DNA of 12,176 nt from Brachyspira catarrhinii (GCF_005518285.1 NZ_SJDU01000031.1:1-12176); one strand, 5' to 3'. Positions 1-7,313 are shown, numbered from the stretch's first letter. Program-made: numbers and translations. Notes: generated by a model not told the origin, from the sequence alone.

Positions 1-29
1 ACATTCTTTCATATAATATAATTTTTACG

Positions 30-63
30 AACCTCATGCGGATATGCATGGGGTTGTTTTTTT
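30..63 (+). terminator. Rho-independent terminator of an upstream gene
   Basis: A 10-bp stem (30-39 paired with 46-55, one T-G wobble, core CATGC/GCATG) closes a 6-nt loop and is followed by a run of seven T at 57-63. This is the classic intrinsic terminator shape for + strand transcription. It probably ends a gene lying before the window, so tsaD starts its own transcription unit. Confidence 0.8.
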
Positions 64-89
64 GTTTCGGAGTGTCCAAGTTTTAATAC

Positions 90-118
90 TTGACAAAAAA
101 TAAAATCTCTTTTAATTT
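90..118 (+). promoter_or_regulatory. Probable promoter of tsaD
   Basis: A perfect -35 TTGACA (90-95) is followed after 17 bp by a weaker -10, TAATTT (113-118). The start codon lies about 36 bp further on. The -35 overlaps a small inverted repeat, CAAGT-N6-ACTTG (77-92), which could be an operator or chance. The -10 assignment is less certain than the -35. Confidence 0.5.
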
Positions 119-154
119 TAATACATTAATTATGACAATGAAATAAATTAAAAA

Positions 155-1180
155 ATGAAAATATTGGCAATAGACACTTCATGCGACGACACTTCGGTTG
201 CGATAGTCGAAAATGGAAATAAAGTTTTGTCTTCGGTTTTAAGTTCTTCTATAGACGCTTATAAAGAATTTCAAGGAGTTGTCCCCGAGATAGCGGCAAG
301 AAAACATATAGAAGCGATAATTTATGTAATGGACAAGGCATTAAAAGACGCAAACCTAAAATTAGAAGATATAGATTTATTTGCCGTTACAAATAGACCG
401 GGACTTTTGGGTTCGCTTTTGGTTGGAGTGGGAACGGCTAAAGGACTATCTTTTGCAATGCGAAAACCTTTAATAGCCTTGGACCACATAGCCTCTCATA
501 TTTATTCGCCTCACCTTACCAACAAAATAGAATTCCCTTATATAGCTTTAGTCGTATCGGGCGGGCATACGATAATAACGGAAGTCCATTCGCATGGAGA
601 GTATAAAGTTGTCGGAACGACTTTGGACGATGCGGTTGGCGAAGCTTACGATAAAGTTTCAAAATTTTTAAATTTAGGTTATCCTGGCGGACCGATAATA
701 GACAAACTTGCTCAAAAAGGAGATAAAAACGCGATTAAATATCCTTTGATACTTTTAAGCGGAGCGGATAAATTCAATTTTTCTTACAGCGGACTTAAAA
801 CCGCATGCGTCTATTCTACAAAAAAATATTTGAAAGAAAATTATGAAGCGACAAACGAAAATATAGCGGCGGCTTTTCAAGTAAGCGCAATAGAACCTTT
901 ATATATAAAAACTTTAAAATATTCCGAAAGAAGCGGTATAAAAAGAGTGACGATTTCTGGCGGAGTGGCATGCAATAGTTATTTGAGAGAGCGATTTTCA
1001 AACTCGAAAGATTTTGAATGTTATTTGCCCGAATTAAAATACACAACCGATAATGCCGCAATGGTTGGAGGACTCGCATATTATATGAAAGATAAAATTG
1101 AATATGCGGATTATAATTTGGATTGTTTTTCGAGAGTTTTAAATAAAAAATATAATAGCAAAAAGAAAAATACAATGTAA
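155..1180 (+). CDS. tsaD: tRNA N6-adenosine threonylcarbamoyltransferase TsaD
   Basis: TsaD transfers the threonylcarbamoyl group from threonylcarbamoyl-AMP to A37 of ANN-decoding tRNAs (t6A), acting in the cytoplasm with TsaB and TsaE on the product of TsaC. The 341 residues match the usual family length and the ASKHA fold. The N-terminus MKILAIDTSCDDTS is typical and fixes the start. The metal-binding pair H111/H115 (DHIASH), the nucleotide-binding VVSGGH (133-138), TLDDAVGEAYDK (156-167), YPGGP (176-180), FSYSGLKT (209-216), ISGGVACN (267-274) and the metal-ligand Asp in TDNAA (D299) are all present, so the protein should be active. No clear Shine-Dalgarno precedes the ATG. The gene appears monocistronic: a terminator lies before its promoter, and the next gene has its own promoter. 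The Lys/Asn-rich last dozen residues are not part of the conserved domain. Confidence 0.97.
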   Translation: MKILAIDTSCDDTSVAIVENGNKVLSSVLSSSIDAYKEFQGVVPEIAARKHIEAIIYVMDKALKDANLKLEDIDLFAVTNRPGLLGSLLVGVGTAKGLSFAMRKPLIALDHIASHIYSPHLTNKIEFPYIALVVSGGHTIITEVHSHGEYKVVGTTLDDAVGEAYDKVSKFLNLGYPGGPIIDKLAQKGDKNAIKYPLILLSGADKFNFSYSGLKTACVYSTKKYLKENYEATNENIAAAFQVSAIEPLYIKTLKYSERSGIKRVTISGGVACNSYLRERFSNSKDFECYLPELKYTTDNAAMVGGLAYYMKDKIEYADYNLDCFSRVLNKKYNSKKKNTM

Positions 1181-1208
1181 TATTATAAGATTATTTTCCG
1201 ATTTATAA

Positions 1209-1236
1209 TTGACATAAAAAAAACATTATATATAAT
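1209..1236 (+). promoter_or_regulatory. Consensus sigma-70 promoter of the aminopeptidase gene
   Basis: TTGACA (1209-1214) and TATAAT (1231-1236) are both perfect consensus hexamers separated by 16 bp, 42 bp before the start codon. A good ribosome binding site, AGAGGA (1267-1272), lies 6 nt before the ATG. Strong constitutive expression is expected. Confidence 0.85.
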
Positions 1237-1278
1237 TAAATAAAATTTAAATTAAAATTTTCTGACAGAGGACGAAAA

Positions 1279-2748
1279 ATGAAATTAAAACATAATGTAG
1301 ATTTTATAAAAAAGGATACGGTTGCAATTTTTGTAAAAGTTGAAAAAGAACAGCCTAAAGTTTGCACTTTCGATAAGGAATATATAGATTTGTTTAATAG
1401 CATGGTTAAAGACAAATATTACACAATCTCCACTCCTTTCGCTTTCGCTTTTTCAAAAAATACGAGAGTAATTTATATAACTTATAAAGAAGTAAAAAAT
1501 TATATGTATGAAACTTGGAAATGCGCGGGAGCTTCTTTAATAAAAATAATGAAAGATTTGCATATAAGCGACATCGAAGTCGATATGGCAGAATTATTTG
1601 CCGAAATAGGTTCGATGGAATCATACGAGCAGTTTTGTTTGGGAATGCTTTTGGCTTCTTATAGTTTCAATAATTATTTGGGAGAAAAAAGATTAAAAGA
1701 TAAAACGGAAATTAAAAATATACTTTTGGTTTCGGAACATAAAAAAGACACCGAAAACGCGATAGTGAGAGCGTCTCAAATAGCGAAAAATATTTTTTGG
1801 ACAAGAGATATGGTTAATGAGCCGAGCAATGTAATCAATTCTTTAACTTTTATCGAAAGAGCGAAAAAAGTAGCAGAGAAGAAAAAAATCACCGTTTTCA
1901 TTTTGGACGAAAAACAATTAAAAACTCAAAACATGAACGGAATTTTGGGAGTAAACGCTGGAAGTAAAAATCCTCCAAGATTATTTGTCGCTCAATATAA
2001 AAATCCAAAAGCTAAAAAGCATGTAGTTTTGGTTGGAAAAGGAATAACTTTCGATACGGGCGGAATGTCGTTAAAACCTTCGGACGCTATGCTTGGAATG
2101 AAAGACGATATGGCGGGAGCGGCTGCAGTTTGTGGAGCTTTATTTTTAATAGCCGATAGAAATTTGAAAGCAAATGTTACCGTAATATGTCCTCTAACCG
2201 ACAATAAAACGGGAAGCGGAGCTATTAATCCAGGAGATATATTGAAAATGCATAACGGAGTGACTGTAGAAGTTGTAAATACGGACGCCGAAGGAAGACT
2301 CATACTTGCGGACGCTTTATCTTACGGAATAAAAAAATATAAACCCGATTATATTATCGACATAGCGACTTTGACGGGCGCTTGTTCTATCGCTTTGGGA
2401 AAATATGCGACAGGATTATTATCAACCGATGAAAAATTGGCGAATATTATTAAAGACGCTGGAAACGACACTTACGAAAGAGTTTGGGAACTTCCTTTAT
2501 TTGAAGAATATAAAGAATCTATAAAATCGGATATTGCAGATATAAAAAATACGGGCGGAAGAGAAGCGGGAACTATTACCGCTGGACAGTTTTTATCGTA
2601 TTTTACAGAAGGAAGCAAATGGGCGCATTTGGATATAGCCTGCACTTCTTATTCTAATGTAACCGAAAAATATACTTCAAAAGGCGCTACTGGTGTAGGA
2701 GTTTATCTTCTTGCAAAAACTGTGGAAAAGATAGCGGAAAATGGATAA
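1279..2748 (+). CDS. pepA: Leucyl aminopeptidase, M17 family
   Basis: This is a two-metal cytosolic aminopeptidase that removes N-terminal residues, often Leu, from peptides; enzymes of this family form hexamers. The protein has 489 residues, a normal family length. The divergent N-terminal domain covers about residues 1-165 and the catalytic domain about 170-485. In the catalytic domain the metal ligands can be placed by spacing against E. coli PepA: K254 and D259 in GKGITFDTGG, D277 in KDDMAG, and D336 and E338 in the family signature NTDAEGRL. The catalytic Arg is R340 of the same signature. The downstream LTGA (365-368) is also typical. The start is supported by AGAGGA 6 nt upstream and by a consensus promoter. 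The gene is followed by a hairpin shared with the convergent FAD oxidoreductase gene and has no operon partners in view. Some M17 proteins also bind DNA, but nothing in this sequence tests that. Confidence 0.95.
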   Translation: MKLKHNVDFIKKDTVAIFVKVEKEQPKVCTFDKEYIDLFNSMVKDKYYTISTPFAFAFSKNTRVIYITYKEVKNYMYETWKCAGASLIKIMKDLHISDIEVDMAELFAEIGSMESYEQFCLGMLLASYSFNNYLGEKRLKDKTEIKNILLVSEHKKDTENAIVRASQIAKNIFWTRDMVNEPSNVINSLTFIERAKKVAEKKKITVFILDEKQLKTQNMNGILGVNAGSKNPPRLFVAQYKNPKAKKHVVLVGKGITFDTGGMSLKPSDAMLGMKDDMAGAAAVCGALFLIADRNLKANVTVICPLTDNKTGSGAINPGDILKMHNGVTVEVVNTDAEGRLILADALSYGIKKYKPDYIIDIATLTGACSIALGKYATGLLSTDEKLANIIKDAGNDTYERVWELPLFEEYKESIKSDIADIKNTGGREAGTITAGQFLSYFTEGSKWAHLDIACTSYSNVTEKYTSKGATGVGVYLLAKTVEKIAENG

Positions 2749-2789
2749 AAATTATTATTTAAAATATTATAAATAAAATATAATAAATA

Positions 2790-2828
2790 AAGAGGGATTT
2801 ATTTTTATAAGTTCCTCTTCAATTTTTT
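2790..2828. terminator. Probable bidirectional terminator between convergent genes
   Basis: The arms AAGAGGGA (2790-2797) and TTCCTCTT (2812-2819) pair over 8 bp with one G-T wobble and a loop of about 14 nt. On the + strand six T (2823-2828) follow after CAA; on the - strand the stem is followed by a T-rich stretch. It lies between the stop of the aminopeptidase gene and the stop of the GlpD-like gene, so it can serve both. It is weaker than the terminator at 30-63 because the loop is long and the T run is offset. Confidence 0.6.
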
Positions 2829-2860
2829 AAATATATCACAGTAAATACAAGACTTTAAAA

Positions 2861-4417
2861 TCAATATAAAGCAACTCTCGCTCGCTTTATTTCCGCTCTG
2901 TATCTTTTAATTTCCCATTCTATTTGTTTCTGATTCCAGCCCAAAGTTTTCGCCATTTCTTCGGCTACAAGTTCGGCTAATAAAGTTCCGCAGTCGTTTT
3001 CGGTTAGAATAAATCTTAACCTTCTAATCATAATATCGTCCAAATGCAAGGCATGTTCCACTTCGATAAAATATTTAATCAATCCTCTCGGGATTCTTTC
3101 GTCAAGCCCAACGCTCACAAGTAAAGAAGAATCGTTTTTGCAGAATTCGTTTAATCGAATCGCCAAATCTACCGAATAAAAATAATTTATGAGAAAATCG
3201 ACCGTTTCTTTTTTCAAAACCCATTCAATTTTTTTATCGATTTTATTATTCATAAATTTTTTAACGCTAAACCATTTATAAGGCTTTCCGTATATTTTGA
3301 GTAATGTTTTTACGGCAACAAAAGAAGATAAAGTAAAGCTTCCGCCTTCCACAACGAATAATTTATAATTTGGATGAGAGTGAATTTTTATATCCATCGG
3401 ATTAACGGGCATCATACCCGATTGAGTCGTTATTATATGATTCTTATTTACAATCGAACTGAAATAAGTATTGTATATGTCGAGCAAATATTCAATCTCA
3501 TCGCTTGTCGCGTATATGCAATCCAAATTCCCGTTATATTTTTTTATCGTAGGTCCGATAATCATCGAGTCTTTCCATTTAGTCAAAAACACATTCGGTC
3601 TGTCTTTTATTTTTGGCAAAACTACCGATTTATTTACATGAATAATATCTCCGTTTACTATCAAGTGCGTTCCTTTCACATATTGAACTTTATTGTCAAA
3701 ACTGCCGTTTGGAAGAATAGAGCTTAATTGATGTCCCCAAGCTCCAGCCGAGATTACTATATTTTTTGCGCTCGCTTCGTAAATTTTTCCCGTTATTCTA
3801 TCCGATAAAATAATTTTTTGTATTTCTTTCTTCGTATATTCAAAAGCTTTCGCTTCGGCATAATTCAAAATATCCGCTCCGTTTTCTTCGGCTTTTATAA
3901 GAAGCTCCATAACATATCTTGAATCGTCCAATATTCCCTCGTAATATTCTATTCCCGCTATCACATCGTTACTTATTAAATCGGGCAAACATTCCAAAGC
4001 GGAATTCCTGCTATGAGAAACATGTCTTTTAACGGGAGAAAATAGAGAGAGCAAATCGTAAAAACCGCTTTTTAATTCCTGTCCAAATATTCCAGATTTT
4101 CCGTATTCGTATAGAGGATACAATATTCCAATTTGTCTTGCCGAACTTTTATATATTAAATTATTTCTTTCTCTAATTTTATAAATAGTTGGGATTATAT
4201 TTTTAGCCGTCATATCGTTAAAACCGCCGTTTAACATTTTAGCCGTGCGGGAAGAAGCGCCGTAAGAAAAATCATGTTTTTCTAGTAATAGAGTGGAAAG
4301 TCCGACTCTCGAAGTTTTAAAAGCTATCGTTGCCCCGATTACGCCTCCGCCTATAACGATTATATCATAACGATTGTCGCCTATATTTGAGAATATTTCG
4401 GCTCTTGATTTTCGCAT
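2861..4417 (-). CDS. GlpD-like FAD-dependent oxidoreductase with atypical substrate site
   Basis: The 518-residue protein has the architecture of FAD-dependent glycerol-3-phosphate dehydrogenases (E. coli GlpD is about 500). It opens with a Rossmann dinucleotide fold (IIVIGGGVIGATIAF from residue 19, with E46 positioned for the FAD ribose) followed by GASSRT (53-58). The middle shows YYEGILDDSRYVMELL (158-173) and SAGAWG (223-228), and the helical C-terminal domain covers about 385-510. Positions that hold the substrate in GlpD are changed: GGLRYLE reads GGFNDMT (64-70), GTTD reads GPTI (288-291), SGVRPL reads SGMMPV (333-338), and GGKLTT reads GGSFTL (358-363). FAD binding looks intact, but glycerol-3-phosphate as substrate is doubtful. 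The gene is last in a same-strand cluster with three NuoE/F/G-like genes, 51 bp after the NuoG-like gene, and has its own promoter and AAAGGAG ribosome binding site. The family assignment is firm; the function is open. Confidence 0.85.
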   Translation of the reverse strand: MRKSRAEIFSNIGDNRYDIIVIGGGVIGATIAFKTSRVGLSTLLLEKHDFSYGASSRTAKMLNGGFNDMTAKNIIPTIYKIRERNNLIYKSSARQIGILYPLYEYGKSGIFGQELKSGFYDLLSLFSPVKRHVSHSRNSALECLPDLISNDVIAGIEYYEGILDDSRYVMELLIKAEENGADILNYAEAKAFEYTKKEIQKIILSDRITGKIYEASAKNIVISAGAWGHQLSSILPNGSFDNKVQYVKGTHLIVNGDIIHVNKSVVLPKIKDRPNVFLTKWKDSMIIGPTIKKYNGNLDCIYATSDEIEYLLDIYNTYFSSIVNKNHIITTQSGMMPVNPMDIKIHSHPNYKLFVVEGGSFTLSSFVAVKTLLKIYGKPYKWFSVKKFMNNKIDKKIEWVLKKETVDFLINYFYSVDLAIRLNEFCKNDSSLLVSVGLDERIPRGLIKYFIEVEHALHLDDIMIRRLRFILTENDCGTLLAELVAEEMAKTLGWNQKQIEWEIKRYRAEIKRARVALY

Positions 4418-4430
4418 AAAGGACTCCTTT
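4418..4430 (-). promoter_or_regulatory. Palindromic ribosome binding site of the GlpD-like gene
   Basis: Read on the minus strand, AAAGGAG-TCCTTT sits directly against the start codon. The Shine-Dalgarno AAAGGAG (4424-4430) is 6 nt from the ATG and forms one arm of a perfect 6+6 palindrome with a single central base. The RNA could only form a 4-bp stem (AAAG/CTTT) around a 5-nt loop, so strong sequestration of the site is unlikely. It mainly confirms the chosen start. Confidence 0.7.
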
Positions 4431-4451
4431 ATAAATATAATCTCTATTTAT

Positions 4452-4480
4452 ATTATATACGAAAATTATTATAAATACAA
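4452..4480 (-). promoter_or_regulatory. Internal promoter for the GlpD-like gene
   Basis: On the minus strand TTGTAT (4475-4480) and TATAAT (4452-4457) are separated by 17 bp, with the ATG about 34 bp downstream of the -10. The -35 overlaps the last codons of the NuoG-like gene. The GlpD-like gene can therefore be expressed alone as well as by read-through from the cluster, since no terminator is visible between the two genes. Confidence 0.6.
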
Positions 4481-5860
4481 ATACTTTATTAAATCTCTTA
4501 AATTGAGTCTATTCTTATCCTTATTCAAAAAAGAAACAATCTCTTTTTGTTTTCCATAATTATCGATATAAGAACCGTTAAATTCTCCAAGTCTCGCTAT
4601 CGGAAAAGCGACAAAAGAATTATAAGCCAAAAGAGATAATGTCGGAGTAAAAACTATATAATTTCTTTTATTTTTTTGAGCGAAAGAAATCGTCTCTTCA
4701 TCGTTGTCGAATAAAGAATCTCCCAAAATAATAAATTTTTTATAAGAATCGAAATCTATATTTTCTCCGTTAATATATTTAAGTTCTCTTTTTAATTCTT
4801 CAATCGAATATTTATTTATATTCGTAAGATTTTCTCTTATAACATTCGAGTCTGTAGCCATATAATTTTTTTTATAATATAGTTTCGTTATTCCCAAAGA
4901 ACTTGCAAGAGAGTTAAAAGCCTTTATATCTTCAATAGGATACGAAGCGGACGCAATCGCCAAATAAGAATTGTCGTTAATATCGTTTGTGAATTCTTGA
5001 TATAATTCTTTGGCTTTTTCAAAATCGTTTTCGACTCCGTTTATTAAAGGATATTTAAGCGAATCGTTGGAATAACAATCCATCTTTCTTCCGTAATCGC
5101 ATAAACCGTATTTTTTATTTTCGATAGATTTTATATCGATTATCGTTTCTTTATTATGCAAATATTTTATGTCGCATAATTTATTGCATCCTATACAAAA
5201 ACTTTTGACGCTTTCGATAGAATTATTAGAATTATTTTTTATTTCAAATTTTCTTTCCGCGTAAAATACATTTGTCGGGCATAAATCTACTATCATAGAA
5301 TTATAGCCGTTTATCGTTTTGTAATTATCGCAAAGTCCGCAATTTATGCATCTATCAAAATCGGCTTTTATATAATCGGGCAAATTAAAAGTTTTTACAA
5401 TATTTTTTATTTCGTTAATAAATTTATCGTTATTAACTCTCTCGTTATTTTTTTTAGTTATATTATACAAATCAAAATATTTTTTCAATTTGCAATTATA
5501 ATTTACTTCGCAATTTGAACATATCGCGTTATGGCTAAAATATATTGAGTTTAATAATGATTTTCTATAAGAAGCGATTTCTTCGTCTTCGCTTATAATT
5601 TTCATTCCGTTTTCCACTATTTCATTGCATGCATATTTGAAATTGTAGAATTCCTCATTTTTTCTTTTTACTTTTATAAGACATAATTTGCAATTTAATT
5701 CTTTTTCGTCTCTGACAAAAGAAAAATTATTATTTGTATTGTCGTTATAATAATCGCATAAATTTGGAATATCTATTTTGAAATAAGACAACGCTTTTAA
5801 TATCGTCCAGCCTTTTTGAGAATATATATCTTTTCCGTCCACAGTGATTTTTATAATCAT
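4469..5860 (-). CDS. NuoG-like iron-sulphur protein, compact form
   Basis: This resembles the N-terminal Fe-S part of the NuoG/75-kDa subunit of complex I and related NAD-linked dehydrogenases and hydrogenases. It has 463 residues against roughly 700-900 for full NuoG. All cluster ligand sets can be placed: a plant-ferredoxin 2Fe-2S set C35, C57, C60, C78 (N1b); H110-x3-C114-x2-C117-x5-C123 (N5); C171, C174, C177 plus C194 in DLCP (N4); and C222, C225, C229, C254 in CIGCNKLC and GLCDYGR (N7). The loop between C177 and C194 is 16 residues where the family has about 43. The molybdopterin-like domain is reduced to about 200 residues ending in a LGEFNGSYIDNYGKQK stretch that resembles the conserved C-terminal end of that domain. 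It follows the NuoF-like gene by 11 bp and precedes the GlpD-like gene. It likely carries electrons between clusters and holds no catalytic Mo site. Only a weak ribosome site (CGGA) is visible. Confidence 0.85.
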   Translation of the reverse strand: MIIKITVDGKDIYSQKGWTILKALSYFKIDIPNLCDYYNDNTNNNFSFVRDEKELNCKLCLIKVKRKNEEFYNFKYACNEIVENGMKIISEDEEIASYRKSLLNSIYFSHNAICSNCEVNYNCKLKKYFDLYNITKKNNERVNNDKFINEIKNIVKTFNLPDYIKADFDRCINCGLCDNYKTINGYNSMIVDLCPTNVFYAERKFEIKNNSNNSIESVKSFCIGCNKLCDIKYLHNKETIIDIKSIENKKYGLCDYGRKMDCYSNDSLKYPLINGVENDFEKAKELYQEFTNDINDNSYLAIASASYPIEDIKAFNSLASSLGITKLYYKKNYMATDSNVIRENLTNINKYSIEELKRELKYINGENIDFDSYKKFIILGDSLFDNDEETISFAQKNKRNYIVFTPTLSLLAYNSFVAFPIARLGEFNGSYIDNYGKQKEIVSFLNKDKNRLNLRDLIKYLYL

Positions 5861-5871
5861 AAAATATCCGT

Positions 5872-7038
5872 TTATTTTATAAAGCTGTATAAAGTAATTT
5901 TCTTTTCTACGGCGTATATAAATTCGTAATTAAATTTTTCAATAGTTTGCAATATGCAGTTTACGAGCGCCCTTATATAAAAACAGGAAGCGCATTTTAT
6001 TATCATATTTAAAATATTTTTTAAATCGTTAAAATCGGAATAATCTGATTTGCCTAATATTATTTTATTTAAATAATACTCGCATAAATTAAAACCGAAT
6101 CCGCAAGGCATACATTTTCCGCAAGCTATACTTTTGGCAAATAAAACTATTTTTAAAACGACTCTTATAACGCATCTATTTTCTCTTATAAAACATATTC
6201 CGCCGTTTCCGAGTTTCAAATTTAAATTTTCAAAATCGTTATAATCCAAAGAAATATTTGATAAACTTTCCATATCTATCGGAGGATTCAAAAATCCGTT
6301 TGTAAATACGCATTTTATATCGCAATCTTTTGGAATGTTTCCCGCAATTCTTATAATATCGCTAAAAGAAGTCGAAAGTTCAAATTCGTATAAATTTGGG
6401 ATATTGATGTCGCCCGAAATCGAAAGCAAAACCGAGCCTTTAAATTCTCCTTTTCCATATTTTTCAAAATTATTTTTTCCTATATGAGCGAAATATCCAA
6501 ATTGAGTTATCGTTTCCAAATCGAATATATATTTTTTATTTTCTAAATATGGAATAATTATTTTTTCTTTATAATTATCATAATAAGAATTTTCATCGTA
6601 AACATTTATAGAAATTTCTCTGTCAATATAATAAATATCTTCAGTTTCTACCAAAGCTTTTATTAAAATATTTTTTTCTTCTAAATAATAGCTTCTTAAT
6701 ATTATATCTATATTTTTTATATTAAGAATTTTCGATAAAAATATCGCCGAATCTAAAATAAGATAAGGATTATTTTTTAAAAGAAATTTATCTTTGAAAA
6801 TAAGATAATCTATAGAATAACCGTTTATTATCAAAGTATCTTCGTCATTTTTTTCGGATACGATAATATCGTAGATGGGCTTTTGATAAATATCTCTTGT
6901 AAAAATCGGGCATTCTTTTAATTCGTTTATTATGTTATCGTAATTTGAAATTTTGGCATGAAGATAATCGCCGAAATAATCTCTATAAGTTTGAATATTA
7001 TTTATAACGCTTTCGCTATGAAGAACATATTTTTTCAT
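5872..7038 (-). CDS. NuoF-like iron-sulphur protein lacking FMN/NADH motifs
   Basis: The 388 residues align by eye with the NuoF/51-kDa subunit. The landmarks are FKDKFLLKNNPYLILDSA (81-98) for the usual FKDR...P..LIEG, FDLETI (172-177) for NVETLA, SVLLSISGDINIPNLYEFEL (202-221) for the usual TKLF.ISG.V..PG.YE, and the N3 4Fe-4S site C306, C309, C312 (CGKCMPC) with C352. The FMN/NADH motifs are missing: GRGGAGFPTGLKW, the acidic DEGEPG stretch (here NGYSIDYLI, 72-80) and GAGAYICGEETAL have no counterpart. The reading frame is intact and the cysteines are kept, so this looks like a repurposed subunit, not a decaying gene. Its start overlaps the NuoE-like stop by 4 bp (ATGA), implying translational coupling. 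Probable role: an Fe-S relay or scaffold between the NuoE-like and NuoG-like proteins. Residual flavin binding cannot be excluded from sequence alone. Confidence 0.82.
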   Translation of the reverse strand: MKKYVLHSESVINNIQTYRDYFGDYLHAKISNYDNIINELKECPIFTRDIYQKPIYDIIVSEKNDEDTLIINGYSIDYLIFKDKFLLKNNPYLILDSAIFLSKILNIKNIDIILRSYYLEEKNILIKALVETEDIYYIDREISINVYDENSYYDNYKEKIIIPYLENKKYIFDLETITQFGYFAHIGKNNFEKYGKGEFKGSVLLSISGDINIPNLYEFELSTSFSDIIRIAGNIPKDCDIKCVFTNGFLNPPIDMESLSNISLDYNDFENLNLKLGNGGICFIRENRCVIRVVLKIVLFAKSIACGKCMPCGFGFNLCEYYLNKIILGKSDYSDFNDLKNILNMIIKCASCFYIRALVNCILQTIEKFNYEFIYAVEKKITLYSFIK

Positions 7039-7313
7039 CTTTCATGTATAGCCTCTATATATTTAACGATATTATTAAAAGAACAATTAGAAATTTCCAT
7101 TCCGTTAATCAGAATTGAAACGGCATTACTGCAATTATGCAAACATTCCGCTTCTTTTAAGAGCATACCGTCAAAAGAAGGAATGCCAATTTCCAAATCG
7201 TAATGTTTTCTTATGGATTCCAAAAGAACATAAGCGCCTTTCATAGAACAATGAAGTCCAACGCATACTTCTATGACGGTTTTTATTTCGGATGCCATAT
7301 TGTTTGTTTCCAT
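7035..7313 (-). CDS. NuoE-like thioredoxin-fold 2Fe-2S ferredoxin
   Basis: This 92-residue protein matches the C-terminal half of NuoE/24-kDa subunits: a thioredoxin-like fold carrying one 2Fe-2S cluster. The four ligands are C17 and C22 (VCVGLHC) with C57 and C61 (ECLHNC), followed by the usual ILINGMEI strand (67-74). NuoE is normally about 160 residues; the helical N-terminal domain that contacts NuoF is absent. It is the first gene of the Nuo-like trio and overlaps the NuoF-like start by 4 bp. The start is ambiguous: the first ATG (7311-7313) has no clear ribosome site, and an in-frame ATG at residue 6 (7296-7298) lies a plausible distance after a GGAA. Both starts keep the whole domain. 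No terminator separates it from the small basic-protein gene 51 bp upstream, so the two may be co-transcribed. Confidence 0.87.
   Translation of the reverse strand: METNNMASEIKTVIEVCVGLHCSMKGAYVLLESIRKHYDLEIGIPSFDGMLLKEAECLHNCSNAVSILINGMEISNCSFNNIVKYIEAIHER

Noticed and set aside
132..146. Four-codon upstream frame (ATG ACA ATG AAA TAA) just before tsaD
   Set aside because: It is short enough to be chance in AT-rich DNA, has no ribosome site, and nothing shows translation.
816..1175. Antisense frames inside tsaD, pepA, the permease gene and mutS
   Set aside because: These are shadows of the real genes on the opposite strand: no ribosome sites, no recognisable domains, and biased composition.
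2861..4417. Simple annotation as glycerol-3-phosphate dehydrogenase glpD
   Set aside because: The fold fits, but several substrate-contact motifs are replaced, so I named only the family and left the gene symbol empty.
5872..7038. Calling the NuoF-like gene a NADH dehydrogenase subunit or a pseudogene
   Set aside because: The FMN and NADH motifs are missing, so the NADH dehydrogenase name is not supported. The frame is intact and the cysteine ligands are selectively kept, so it is not a decaying gene either.
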